From: CAIZGX01 sp046048875
Lineage (GTDB): Bacteria > Bacteroidota > Bacteroidia > Flavobacteriales_D > Sanyastnellaceae
DNA length: 64,000 nucleotides
Assembly (NCBI GenBank): GCA_046048875.1
Contig: JBJOFG010000013.1
Span: forward strand, 186,001-250,000
Direction of reading: 5' to 3'
The notes beneath the pieces were generated by a model, which did no database searches, had not been told where the DNA came from, and worked only from the letters and a program-made list of their open reading frames with translations. A program made the position numbers and the translations under genes. This document shows, piece by piece, positions 37,899-45,291 of the stretch. How positions within the stretch are numbered: the first letter of the stretch is position 1; every line of letters begins with the position of its first letter.

Positions 37899-37906
37899 TA
37901 TTTTTG
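37899..37906 (+). promoter_or_regulatory. -7 box (TATTTTTG) 4 bases before a GTG start
   Basis: Exact TAnnTTTG match in the 55-base divergent gap between the helicase gene and the beta-barrel gene; predicts leaderless expression from GTG 37911. Confidence 0.55.
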
Positions 37907-37910
37907 TTGC

Positions 37911-38558
37911 GTGAAGAATGCATTATTGATCGCGCTGTTTCTATTTTCAAATCTTTTGTCTGTATTCGGACAAAAAGAAGAGCGCAATAAAAAATCTGAC
38001 TATCCCTTTATCAAACCCGAATTCATTTTAGATGGTAGATTAACCCTTGTTAGCAATGAAGGTGCTCGTCTCGGTGGATTGCGTCTTGGTGTTGAAATGA
38101 ATCGAGTGAATCGTTTTGGAATTGGATTTTACTCCTTTTCAAACGGAGTTCAAACCGAGTCATTGAATGAAATTTCTCCCAATATCATTTCCGCCAATCT
38201 TGAATTGAATTACGCTTCGCTTTATTACGAGCGCGTTATTCTCTTTACGAAAAAATATGAATGGAGTTCAACATTGCACTTAGGTGCAGGCAATGTTTCT
38301 GGCTCCTATACCTATCTGAATGGTTCAGTAGGAAACTACAACGAGCCCCTGCAGCTCACCGAAATCAGTACTACCCTCTTCAGACATTTAACGTACTTTA
38401 TGTCAGTTGGTGGTGGTATTGGATACCGCCAAACGCGGAATGCTCCAGAAGAGCTTTTGCCCATTTATAATGCTCCCGTGTTCATTGTGAAGTTGCGCAT
38501 TCAACCCATTAAGATGGTTCGCGGTATTTGGAACAAAGACATTCGAAATAGATACTAA
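37911..38558 (+). CDS. hypothetical outer membrane beta-barrel protein
   Basis: 215 residues starting at GTG, signal peptide MKNALLIALFLFSNLLSVFGQ. The rest alternates in short amphipathic strands (RLGGLRLGVEMN, FGIGFYSFSNG, NLELNYASLYYERV, FMSVGGGIGYRQ) as in small outer-membrane barrels of about eight strands. No family name can be given. The stop is 2 bases from the ligA start, so both are probably translated from one mRNA, though they have no obvious link in function. Confidence 0.7.
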   Translation: MKNALLIALFLFSNLLSVFGQKEERNKKSDYPFIKPEFILDGRLTLVSNEGARLGGLRLGVEMNRVNRFGIGFYSFSNGVQTESLNEISPNIISANLELNYASLYYERVILFTKKYEWSSTLHLGAGNVSGSYTYLNGSVGNYNEPLQLTEISTTLFRHLTYFMSVGGGIGYRQTRNAPEELLPIYNAPVFIVKLRIQPIKMVRGIWNKDIRNRY

Positions 38559-38560
38559 GC

Positions 38561-40615
38561 ATGAACACCTTTGAAGCACAAATCAGAATTTCTGAGTTAA
38601 CAGAGCAACTCAATGCACACAATTACAATTATTATGTGTTGAATACGCCTGTCATTTCAGATCAAGAATTCGATTTTCTATTGAAGGAATTGGAACAATT
38701 AGAACTTCAGTTTCCTGATTTAAAGTCTATCAATAGTCCTACTCAGCGCGTTGGAGGGGACATTACCGATAAATTCGAAAAAGTGACTCACAAGAGTCCC
38801 ATGCTATCCCTTTCAAATTCATACAACCAAGAAGAGATTCAAGATTGGGCGAAGCGCGCCATTGAATTGGCCGGTAAGCCCATTGAATTTGTAATGGAGT
38901 TGAAATACGACGGAGTTGCCATTGCTTTGTGGTACAAGAACGGACAACTTGAAAGAGCAGTGACAAGAGGTGATGGTTCTGTAGGTGAAGATGTGACAAC
39001 AAACGTTCGAACAATCTCAAGTATTCCGCTTCAACTGAAAGGCGACTTCCCTGCAGAATTTGAAATTCGTGGGGAAATATTTATGCCGAAGACCGTATTT
39101 CAAAAATTGAATGAAGAACGCGCTGAAGCTGGTGAAGAACTTTATGCCAACCCACGTAACACAGCAGCAGGAACCCTGAAGCAGCAAGATTCAAAGGCTG
39201 TTGCAAAGCGAAAACTCGATTGTTTTTTATACTTCGTATTGAACAACAATTCATCCATTGACACACACAGTGAACGCGTGAATCATGCACGCGAGTGGGG
39301 TTTCAAAACACCAGACACTTCGAAAAGAATGATACAGACCACTACAGATGTTGAAGGTATTATGTCATTCATTTCTTACTGGAATGAGCATCGAATTAGC
39401 CTTCCTTTCGAGATTGATGGAATTGTCATTAAAGTAAATGAAGTTCAATTGTGGGATGAATTAGGCATGACAGCCAAAAGTCCGCGTTGGGCCATTGCCT
39501 ATAAATTCAAAGCTGAAAGCATTAGCACCAAATTGTTAAGTATCACTTATCAAGTTGGAAGAACAGGAGCCATCACTCCTGTAGCGAACCTCTCTCCTAT
39601 TCAATTAGCTGGAACCACGGTTAAGCGGGCTTCGCTTCACAATGCCGATCAAATTGAACGCTTGGATATTCGAGTTGGTGATTTTGTTTGGGTGGAAAAA
39701 GGAGGTGAAATAATTCCGAAAGTGACTTCAGTAGATACCTCGCAGCCTCGCGGAACGGAAAACATGCACGAGTACATTTCGAATTGTCCTGAATGCAATA
39801 CACCTTTGGTGCGTTTGGAAGGTGAAGCCTTGCATTATTGTCCGAACGACTCCGGTTGTCGTCCGCAAATAATCGGAAAACTCGAGCATTTCATTTCACG
39901 CAAAGCCATGAATATTGAAGGCCTTGGAACAGAAACTGTATCGGGATTACTCACTTCAGGATTGATTCAAGACGCAGGCGATTTGTATTCCTTAACCTAT
40001 GAGCAATTGATCGGACTTGAATTTCAAGTAGGTGACGATGTAGAAGAAATTAAGAAGCGTTCGCTTCAAGCGAAGAGCGTTGAGAATTTATTGAAAGGAT
40101 TAGAAGCGAGTAAACAAGTTCCTTTTGAACGTGTGTTATTCGCATTGGGTATTCGTCATGTTGGTGAAACCGTTGCCAAGAAATTAGCTCGGGCTGTAAA
40201 ATCTTTCGAAAAACTTAAAACACTTTCTTTTGAAGAATTGTGCGAAATAGATGAAGTTGGTGAAATCATTGCGCGCTCCATTCAATCATGGTTATCCAAG
40301 GATGAGCATTTGATTGTTTTAAATAAGTTAATTTCAGCTGGACTTCAATTCAATATAAATGAGCAAGACGAGGTTTTGCTTTCGAATGCGTTGGCTGGAA
40401 AGAGTATTGTTGTAAGTGGAACGTTCGAGACTTTTTCTCGTGATGGAATAAAAGAATTTATTGAGCAGCACGGAGGGAAAGTTGTTGGTAGTATTTCATC
40501 GAAAACAACCTTTGTTGTTGCCGGAGCTGATATGGGACCCGCGAAACTTAAAAAGGCTGAAGACCTAAAGATTCCAATTATCTCTGAGCAAGACCTTCGA
40601 GCGCTTACAGTTTAA
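38561..40615 (+). CDS. ligA: NAD-dependent DNA ligase
   Basis: 684 residues, the full length of the family. Ia domain (YYVLNTPVISDQEFD near 24-38), adenylation domain with the nucleophile Lys115 in ELKYDGVA, RGDGSVGEDVT, EIRGEIFM and PRNTAAG; OB fold; zinc finger (CPEC ... YCPNDSGC, about 410-430); helix-hairpin-helix repeats (about 440-590); BRCT domain at the end (SIVVSGTFETFSRD). Seals nicks during replication and repair. Its stop overlaps the convergent cruF stop by 4 bases. Confidence 0.97.
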   Translation: MNTFEAQIRISELTEQLNAHNYNYYVLNTPVISDQEFDFLLKELEQLELQFPDLKSINSPTQRVGGDITDKFEKVTHKSPMLSLSNSYNQEEIQDWAKRAIELAGKPIEFVMELKYDGVAIALWYKNGQLERAVTRGDGSVGEDVTTNVRTISSIPLQLKGDFPAEFEIRGEIFMPKTVFQKLNEERAEAGEELYANPRNTAAGTLKQQDSKAVAKRKLDCFLYFVLNNNSSIDTHSERVNHAREWGFKTPDTSKRMIQTTTDVEGIMSFISYWNEHRISLPFEIDGIVIKVNEVQLWDELGMTAKSPRWAIAYKFKAESISTKLLSITYQVGRTGAITPVANLSPIQLAGTTVKRASLHNADQIERLDIRVGDFVWVEKGGEIIPKVTSVDTSQPRGTENMHEYISNCPECNTPLVRLEGEALHYCPNDSGCRPQIIGKLEHFISRKAMNIEGLGTETVSGLLTSGLIQDAGDLYSLTYEQLIGLEFQVGDDVEEIKKRSLQAKSVENLLKGLEASKQVPFERVLFALGIRHVGETVAKKLARAVKSFEKLKTLSFEELCEIDEVGEIIARSIQSWLSKDEHLIVLNKLISAGLQFNINEQDEVLLSNALAGKSIVVSGTFETFSRDGIKEFIEQHGGKVVGSISSKTTFVVAGADMGPAKLKKAEDLKIPIISEQDLRALTV

Positions 40616-41265
40616 ATTATCAATAATCCCAAGATCATAAAGAAGGCCAATTGAGCGGCCCCATAGAGGACAGCTGTTTTATTTGGGTTTCTAAAATGGG
40701 AATAGCTGTACAAGCCGAAGATGAATGAAACGACGAACCATGCGACAAAATTTTCGAAAGGTGCGTAATCCATTAGAGTGAAAGACCAAAAGTCGAATTG
40801 AGGAGCCAATACTTCTAGCAATAAATCGAATGTGGTCATAATTGTTGCAACCGAAATTGCAGATAAAAAGCGATTGTTAACTTCAATGTAATGAGTCGTT
40901 AATTGCTGGGCCACCATGATTAGAACGGCCCAATTAACTCCAATAATTAAAGGGACATCGAACAGCTTCCACCCGAGATTGTTCCCGTAAGTGTATGTGC
41001 CAAATAAATTTCCTGTTTTTACTCCGTACACTTCTATTAAATATGAAATTACAGCGATAGCTAAAAAGGCAATAACCCTTGATGATCTAAATTTTTCATA
41101 TCGAAGAAAAACAACAAGAGCGCTCACCAATATTGTAATTGGAGTAGCGGGAAGAAACCAATCCGGCAAAAAATAAACGCCAATAATTCCAAAAAAATGA
41201 ACCAGCAAGATCCAAAGAATCGCGAAAGTTTTTAATTTTTTATTCTTGTGAAGTTCTTCTGACAT
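40612..41265 (-). CDS. cruF: carotenoid biosynthesis protein, CruF-like (gamma-carotene 1',2'-hydratase family)
   Basis: 217 residues with about six or seven membrane helices. DUF422/CruF features: EVYGVKTGNLFGTYTYG near 70-86, DVPLIIGVNWAVLI, and DLLLEVLAPQFDFW near 150. CruF hydrates the psi end of gamma-carotene, a step in making monocyclic hydroxylated carotenoids such as myxol and saproxanthin in flavobacteria. It follows the CrtD-type desaturase gene by 7 bases, which supports that pathway. Confidence 0.82.
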   Translation of the reverse strand: MSEELHKNKKLKTFAILWILLVHFFGIIGVYFLPDWFLPATPITILVSALVVFLRYEKFRSSRVIAFLAIAVISYLIEVYGVKTGNLFGTYTYGNNLGWKLFDVPLIIGVNWAVLIMVAQQLTTHYIEVNNRFLSAISVATIMTTFDLLLEVLAPQFDFWSFTLMDYAPFENFVAWFVVSFIFGLYSYSHFRNPNKTAVLYGAAQLAFFMILGLLII

Positions 41266-41272
41266 AAATGAA

Positions 41273-42736
41273 TTAGTGGATCAAATCCGACATAGTTTTA
41301 GCTGATAAAATGGCAAGAGGCACGCCACCACCAGGATGGACACTTCCACCCACGAAATAGAGATCTTTAATTTTTGACGAGTCATTGGCATGACGGAAAA
41401 AAGCCGAGCTAGAGGAATTCGAGGCATTTCCATACAACGCACCTAAATGGGAAGAGGTATCACTTTCAATTCCCTTCGGATTCCAGCTCGTTTCACAGAC
41501 AATATGCTCTCGAATATTCACGCCGAGTAGAGATTCAATCTTGGATAGAATGTTTTCTCTTGATTCTTTCTGAAGTGTATCCCAATTTTGACCAACATGA
41601 TTGGGTGCATTCACCATTACGAACCAATTTTCTCCATTTAGCGGAGCATCGAATGAAATATGCTTGGAAGTAATATGAATGTACACCGTTGGGTCGTCGA
41701 TTAAAGTCTTGTGTTCAAATAAACATCGAAATTCATTTTCATAGTCATTCGAGAACAAAATATTATGCACATCGAGTTGCTCAAATTTCCGATTCATTCC
41801 CCAATAAAAGATAAGCGCAGAGGAAGATTTCTCTTGCTTCAATATAACCTTAGGTTCTTCTTGTCCCGGTAATAACTTTTTGTATGTGGGAAAAACGTCC
41901 ATGTTGCTCACCACTAAATCGGCTTTCTCGATATATGAGCTGTTCATGCGAATACCTTTTGCTCTTCCTTCTTCAACAATAATCTCTTCAACTTTCGAAT
42001 TGAAAATAAACTCAACACCTTGACGTTTGGCCAATTCATACAATTGAAAAGTAATGTCATACATACCTTTATTTGGAATGAAAGCACCTATCCCCTGCTC
42101 TACATGCGGAAGTAATTGCATGAGCGCAGGAGTTTTGTAAGGACTACTGCCGTTGTAAGTGGCATAACGTTGGAAGTATTGAATGGTCTTTGGATTCTTA
42201 AAATACTTCTTGAGTTGAACAGTGTAGTTACCCATTAATGGAAGTCTCGGAATTCGGCTGATTCCCTTCCAAAACGCCTTCGTGTTATATAATGCAAGAA
42301 GCTTAAGCGGTCGCTCCAAGAATAAAGGAGCGGTTGTATTGTATATGAACTCTGCTTTCCTAAAAAATGAACGAACCTTTTGCTCGTCTTCATTGAAAGC
42401 CTTAGAAATGGCTTTGATGTTTTCTTCGCAATTCCCTTTTGCTTCAAATATGAATCCATCCGGATAGAAATATTTGCAAAGAATTGGTAATTCGGAATAA
42501 GAAAAATAATTTGACATTTCTTCTTCACACAGAGCGAATAACTCTTCTACATAGTTCGGCAAGGTAAACAAACTAGGGCCGCGATCGAATCGATACTCCC
42601 CCATTTTGAATTCAGAGAGCTTTCCACCTGGATAAGCCGATGCCTCGATTACTTTGACTGAGTAGCCCTTTCGAGCTAAACGAATCGAAGCAGCGATGCC
42701 TCCAATACCAGCACCAATTACAATTGCGTTTTTCAT
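41273..42736 (-). CDS. crtD: CrtD-type carotenoid 3,4-desaturase (phytoene desaturase family)
   Basis: 487 residues. An N-terminal dinucleotide-binding site (IGAGIGGIAASIRLARKGYSV, about 5-25, then E for the ribose), FDRGPSLFTLP near 51, and the C-terminal FAD motif FVGGSVHPGGGVPLA near 460 mark the CrtI/CrtN/CrtD group. Assignment to CrtD (1-hydroxycarotenoid 3,4-desaturase) over CrtI rests on the cruF neighbour, not on residues I can single out. Membrane-associated flavoenzyme; first gene of a two-gene pigment operon. Confidence 0.78.
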   Translation of the reverse strand: MKNAIVIGAGIGGIAASIRLARKGYSVKVIEASAYPGGKLSEFKMGEYRFDRGPSLFTLPNYVEELFALCEEEMSNYFSYSELPILCKYFYPDGFIFEAKGNCEENIKAISKAFNEDEQKVRSFFRKAEFIYNTTAPLFLERPLKLLALYNTKAFWKGISRIPRLPLMGNYTVQLKKYFKNPKTIQYFQRYATYNGSSPYKTPALMQLLPHVEQGIGAFIPNKGMYDITFQLYELAKRQGVEFIFNSKVEEIIVEEGRAKGIRMNSSYIEKADLVVSNMDVFPTYKKLLPGQEEPKVILKQEKSSSALIFYWGMNRKFEQLDVHNILFSNDYENEFRCLFEHKTLIDDPTVYIHITSKHISFDAPLNGENWFVMVNAPNHVGQNWDTLQKESRENILSKIESLLGVNIREHIVCETSWNPKGIESDTSSHLGALYGNASNSSSSAFFRHANDSSKIKDLYFVGGSVHPGGGVPLAILSAKTMSDLIH

Positions 42737-42806
42737 TGTGAGTCAACAAAGAAAAAAGAAAAGAGGCAAAAAGTTCAAATCAATTTTCATTTTTAAAATA
42801 GATGTG

Positions 42807-42814
42807 TATATTTG
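42807..42814 (+). promoter_or_regulatory. -7 box (TATATTTG) of tRNA-Met
   Basis: Exact TAnnTTTG match ending 13 bases before the tRNA 5' end. Confidence 0.65.
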
Positions 42815-42827
42815 CACCCCCTTAGAT

Positions 42828-42901
42828 GGCGAGGTAGCTCAGCTGGTTAGAGCGTGCGATTCATAATCGCAAGGTCTTGGGTTCAAGCCCCAATCTCGCT
42901 A
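42828..42901 (+). tRNA. tRNA-Met (CAT), elongator type
   Basis: 74 bases, foldable as a full cloverleaf: acceptor GGCGAGG/TCTCGCT with G-T wobbles at both ends, D arm GCTC/GAGC, anticodon arm TGCGA-TTCATAA-TCGCA with anticodon CAT, T arm TTGGG-TTCAAGC-CCCAA. The anticodon stem lacks the three G-C pairs of initiators, and D-stem pair 11-24 is of the elongator kind. CCA is not encoded. A tRNA-Ile with modified CAT cannot be fully excluded. Confidence 0.9.
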
Positions 42902-42910
42902 CTTTTTAAA

Positions 42911-42936
42911 CCCTTCGATACTTTCGAGGGGTTTTT
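42911..42936 (+). terminator. rho-independent terminator of tRNA-Met
   Basis: CCCTTCGA-TACTT-TCGAGGGG, an 8-bp stem with one wobble pair, followed by TTTTT, 9 bases past the tRNA. Confidence 0.8.
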
Positions 42937-42950
42937 CATTTTTATTGTTG

Positions 42951-42958
42951 TACTTTTG
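42951..42958 (+). promoter_or_regulatory. -7 box (TACTTTTG) of typA
   Basis: Exact TAnnTTTG match 22 bases before the typA ATG at 42981. Confidence 0.55.
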
Positions 42959-42980
42959 CGCCCAATTTAAAAACTGCGAA

Positions 42981-44792
42981 ATGCAAAAAATCAGAAACAT
43001 TGCCATTATTGCCCACGTTGACCACGGTAAAACAACCTTGGTAGACAAGATGCTTCACGCTGCGAAATTGTTCAGAGAGAATGAAGTGCACAACGACTTA
43101 ATTCTTGATAACAATGACTTGGAGCGCGAGCGTGGTATTACCATTTTGGCTAAGAACGTTTCTATTCAATATAAGGATTACAAGATCAACATTATTGATA
43201 CTCCTGGTCACAGTGACTTTGGTGGAGAGGTTGAGCGTGTATTGAACATGGCTGAAGGTGTATTGCTTTTAGTGGATGCCTTCGAAGGTCCAATGCCTCA
43301 GACTCGTTTCGTATTGCAAAAGGCAATTCAAATGGGATTGAAGCCTATTGTTGTTATCAATAAAGTAGATAAGGAAAACTGTCGTCCAGACGAAGTTCAC
43401 GAGCAAGTATTCGATTTGATGTATAGCCTTGGTGCAACTGAGGATCAATTGGATTTCGCAACTGCCTATGGTGCTGCGAAGAATGGTTGGATGAGCTTGG
43501 ATTGGAAAGTTCAAACCGATACTATTGAGCCACTTTTGGACTTAGTAATTGAGCATATCCCTGCTCCATTGAAAAGAGAGGGAACTCCACAAATGTTGGT
43601 TACTTCATTAGACTATTCTACATACACTGGACGTATGGCAATTGGTAAACTTCACCGCGGCGAATTGAAAGCTGGAATGAATGTTACCCTTGCAAAGCGC
43701 GACGGTTCTATGGTGAAAGGAAAAATCAAAGAATTGTATGTATTTGAAGGACTAGGTAAGCGCAAAGTAGAATCAGTTGTTTCTGGAGATATCTGCGCGA
43801 TCAATGGAATGGAGAATTTTGAAATCGGAGATACCTTCACCGATTACGAAAATCCAGAGGCATTGCCAACCATTTCTGTTGATGAGCCAACGATGAGTAT
43901 GTTGTTTACCATCAATGATTCTCCATTCTTTGGTAAAGAAGGAAAGTTTGTAACTAGCCGTCACATCAAAGATCGTTTAGAAAAAGAATTAGAGAAGAAC
44001 TTGGCACTTCGTGTTCAAGAAACAGATAAAGCAGACCGTTTCAATGTATTCGGAAGAGGTGTACTTCACTTGTCAGTATTGATTGAAACAATGCGTCGTG
44101 AAGGATATGAATTACAAATTGGGCAACCGCGAGTAATTCTGAAGACAATAGATGGTGTTAAGAGTGAGCCAATTGAAGAGTTGACCATTGACTTGCCAAC
44201 TGAAATGGCTGGAACAGCTATTGAAGCTGTGTCGAAGCGTAAAGGTGAAATGAAAAACATGGAGCCGAAAGACGATCGCACTGTTATCGAATTTGAAATT
44301 CCATCAAGAGGAATCATCGGTTTGAGAAGTTACTTATTGACCGCTACGCAAGGTGAGGCTATCATGACACACCGATTCAAGGAGTATCAGCCTATGCGCG
44401 ATGAAATTCCTGGTCGTTTGAATGGATCTTTGATTTGCATGGAAACTGGCAATGCGATTGCATACAGTATCAGTAACCTTCAAGACAGAGGTAAGTTCTT
44501 CGTTGAAGCTATGGAGGAAGTATATGAAGGTCAGGTTATTGGTGAGCACTCTCGCGACAATGACTTGGTTGTAAACGTAACGAAAACCAAGCAATTGACA
44601 AACATGCGTGCGTCTGGAACAGATGCTAAGACCGTTATGGCTCCTCCAATTCAATTCACACTGGAAGAAGCTTTGGAATACATTGGTCCAGATGAGTATG
44701 TTGAAGTAACACCAAAATCGATTCGTATCCGTAAGATTTATTTGAATGAGAATGACCGTAAGCGTTTCGCGAAGCAGTTCACTCAACAATAA
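42981..44792 (+). CDS. typA: translational GTPase TypA/BipA
   Basis: 603 residues from ATG 42981 (MQKIRNIAIIAHVDHGKTT); an upstream TTG at 42945 overlaps the promoter box. EF-G-like G domain: AHVDHGKTT, RERGITI, DTPGHSDFGGE, NKVD. Domain II and the EF-G III/V folds follow, then the BipA-specific C-terminal domain (GTDAKTVMAPP near 540). A ribosome-associated GTPase needed for ribosome assembly and stress growth. Full length. Confidence 0.96.
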   Translation: MQKIRNIAIIAHVDHGKTTLVDKMLHAAKLFRENEVHNDLILDNNDLERERGITILAKNVSIQYKDYKINIIDTPGHSDFGGEVERVLNMAEGVLLLVDAFEGPMPQTRFVLQKAIQMGLKPIVVINKVDKENCRPDEVHEQVFDLMYSLGATEDQLDFATAYGAAKNGWMSLDWKVQTDTIEPLLDLVIEHIPAPLKREGTPQMLVTSLDYSTYTGRMAIGKLHRGELKAGMNVTLAKRDGSMVKGKIKELYVFEGLGKRKVESVVSGDICAINGMENFEIGDTFTDYENPEALPTISVDEPTMSMLFTINDSPFFGKEGKFVTSRHIKDRLEKELEKNLALRVQETDKADRFNVFGRGVLHLSVLIETMRREGYELQIGQPRVILKTIDGVKSEPIEELTIDLPTEMAGTAIEAVSKRKGEMKNMEPKDDRTVIEFEIPSRGIIGLRSYLLTATQGEAIMTHRFKEYQPMRDEIPGRLNGSLICMETGNAIAYSISNLQDRGKFFVEAMEEVYEGQVIGEHSRDNDLVVNVTKTKQLTNMRASGTDAKTVMAPPIQFTLEEALEYIGPDEYVEVTPKSIRIRKIYLNENDRKRFAKQFTQQ

Positions 44793-44831
44793 AAAATCTC
44801 GAGGTTATTAACAATCACATTGTTTATTAAC

Positions 44832-44839
44832 TATATTTG
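44832..44839 (+). promoter_or_regulatory. -7 box (TATATTTG) 5 bases before the apaG start
   Basis: Exact TAnnTTTG match ending five bases before ATG 44845, so apaG is probably leaderless. An AACAAT-CAC-ATTGTT hairpin (44810-44824) sits just upstream. Confidence 0.6.
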
Positions 44840-44844
44840 CTGTT

Positions 44845-45231
44845 ATGGTAGTTGCTGTAACAGAAGGCGTGAAAATTTCAGTTTTTTCTTTGTTTGAAGA
44901 AAGAATGTCAGCTGCCCCACAAGGCAGCTTCGTCTTTTCATACCGTATCTCCATTGAAAATCAGAACGACTACCCTATTCAACTTTTACGCAGACACTGG
45001 TTCATTACAGACTCCAATGGTTTAAAGCGTGAAATTGAGGGCCCCGGTGTTATTGGCGAACAACCTGTAATAGCGCCGGGTGAAAATTTCTCGTATACTT
45101 CAGCGTGTGACTTACAATCTCCTTTCGGAATAATGAAAGGATTCTATTCCATGCAAATGAAAGGATCCTCTTCCCTTTTCAAGGTTCAAGTACCTGAGTT
45201 TTCTTTGGTAGCAGATTTCATGAAGAATTAA
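44845..45231 (+). CDS. apaG: Co2+/Mg2+ efflux protein ApaG
   Basis: 128 residues, an all-beta Ig-like domain. Family marks: FVFSYRISIENQNDYPIQLLRRHWFITDSNG (read as its short elements FSYRI, IENQ, LLRRHW), GPGVIGEQPVIAPGE and Y/F-rich end. Found across proteobacteria and Bacteroidota; linked to metal resistance and, as a domain, to protein interaction. The phylum-level gene usually stands alone, as here between typA and a shared terminator. Confidence 0.92.
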   Translation: MVVAVTEGVKISVFSLFEERMSAAPQGSFVFSYRISIENQNDYPIQLLRRHWFITDSNGLKREIEGPGVIGEQPVIAPGENFSYTSACDLQSPFGIMKGFYSMQMKGSSSLFKVQVPEFSLVADFMKN

Positions 45232-45248
45232 TTTTCCTTAAAGACATA

Positions 45249-45275
45249 AAAAAAAGCGGCCGTAGCCGCTTTTTT
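45249..45275. terminator. bidirectional rho-independent terminator
   Basis: AAAAAAGCGGC-CGTA-GCCGCTTTTTT hairpin between the convergent apaG and OmpA genes, with T runs in both directions. Confidence 0.88.
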
Positions 45276-45291
45276 GTTTTTTGTTATATCG

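Noticed and set aside
44810..44824. AACAAT-CAC-ATTGTT hairpin after typA as a terminator
   Set aside because: Weak AT-rich stem without a T run; more likely chance or part of the apaG upstream region.
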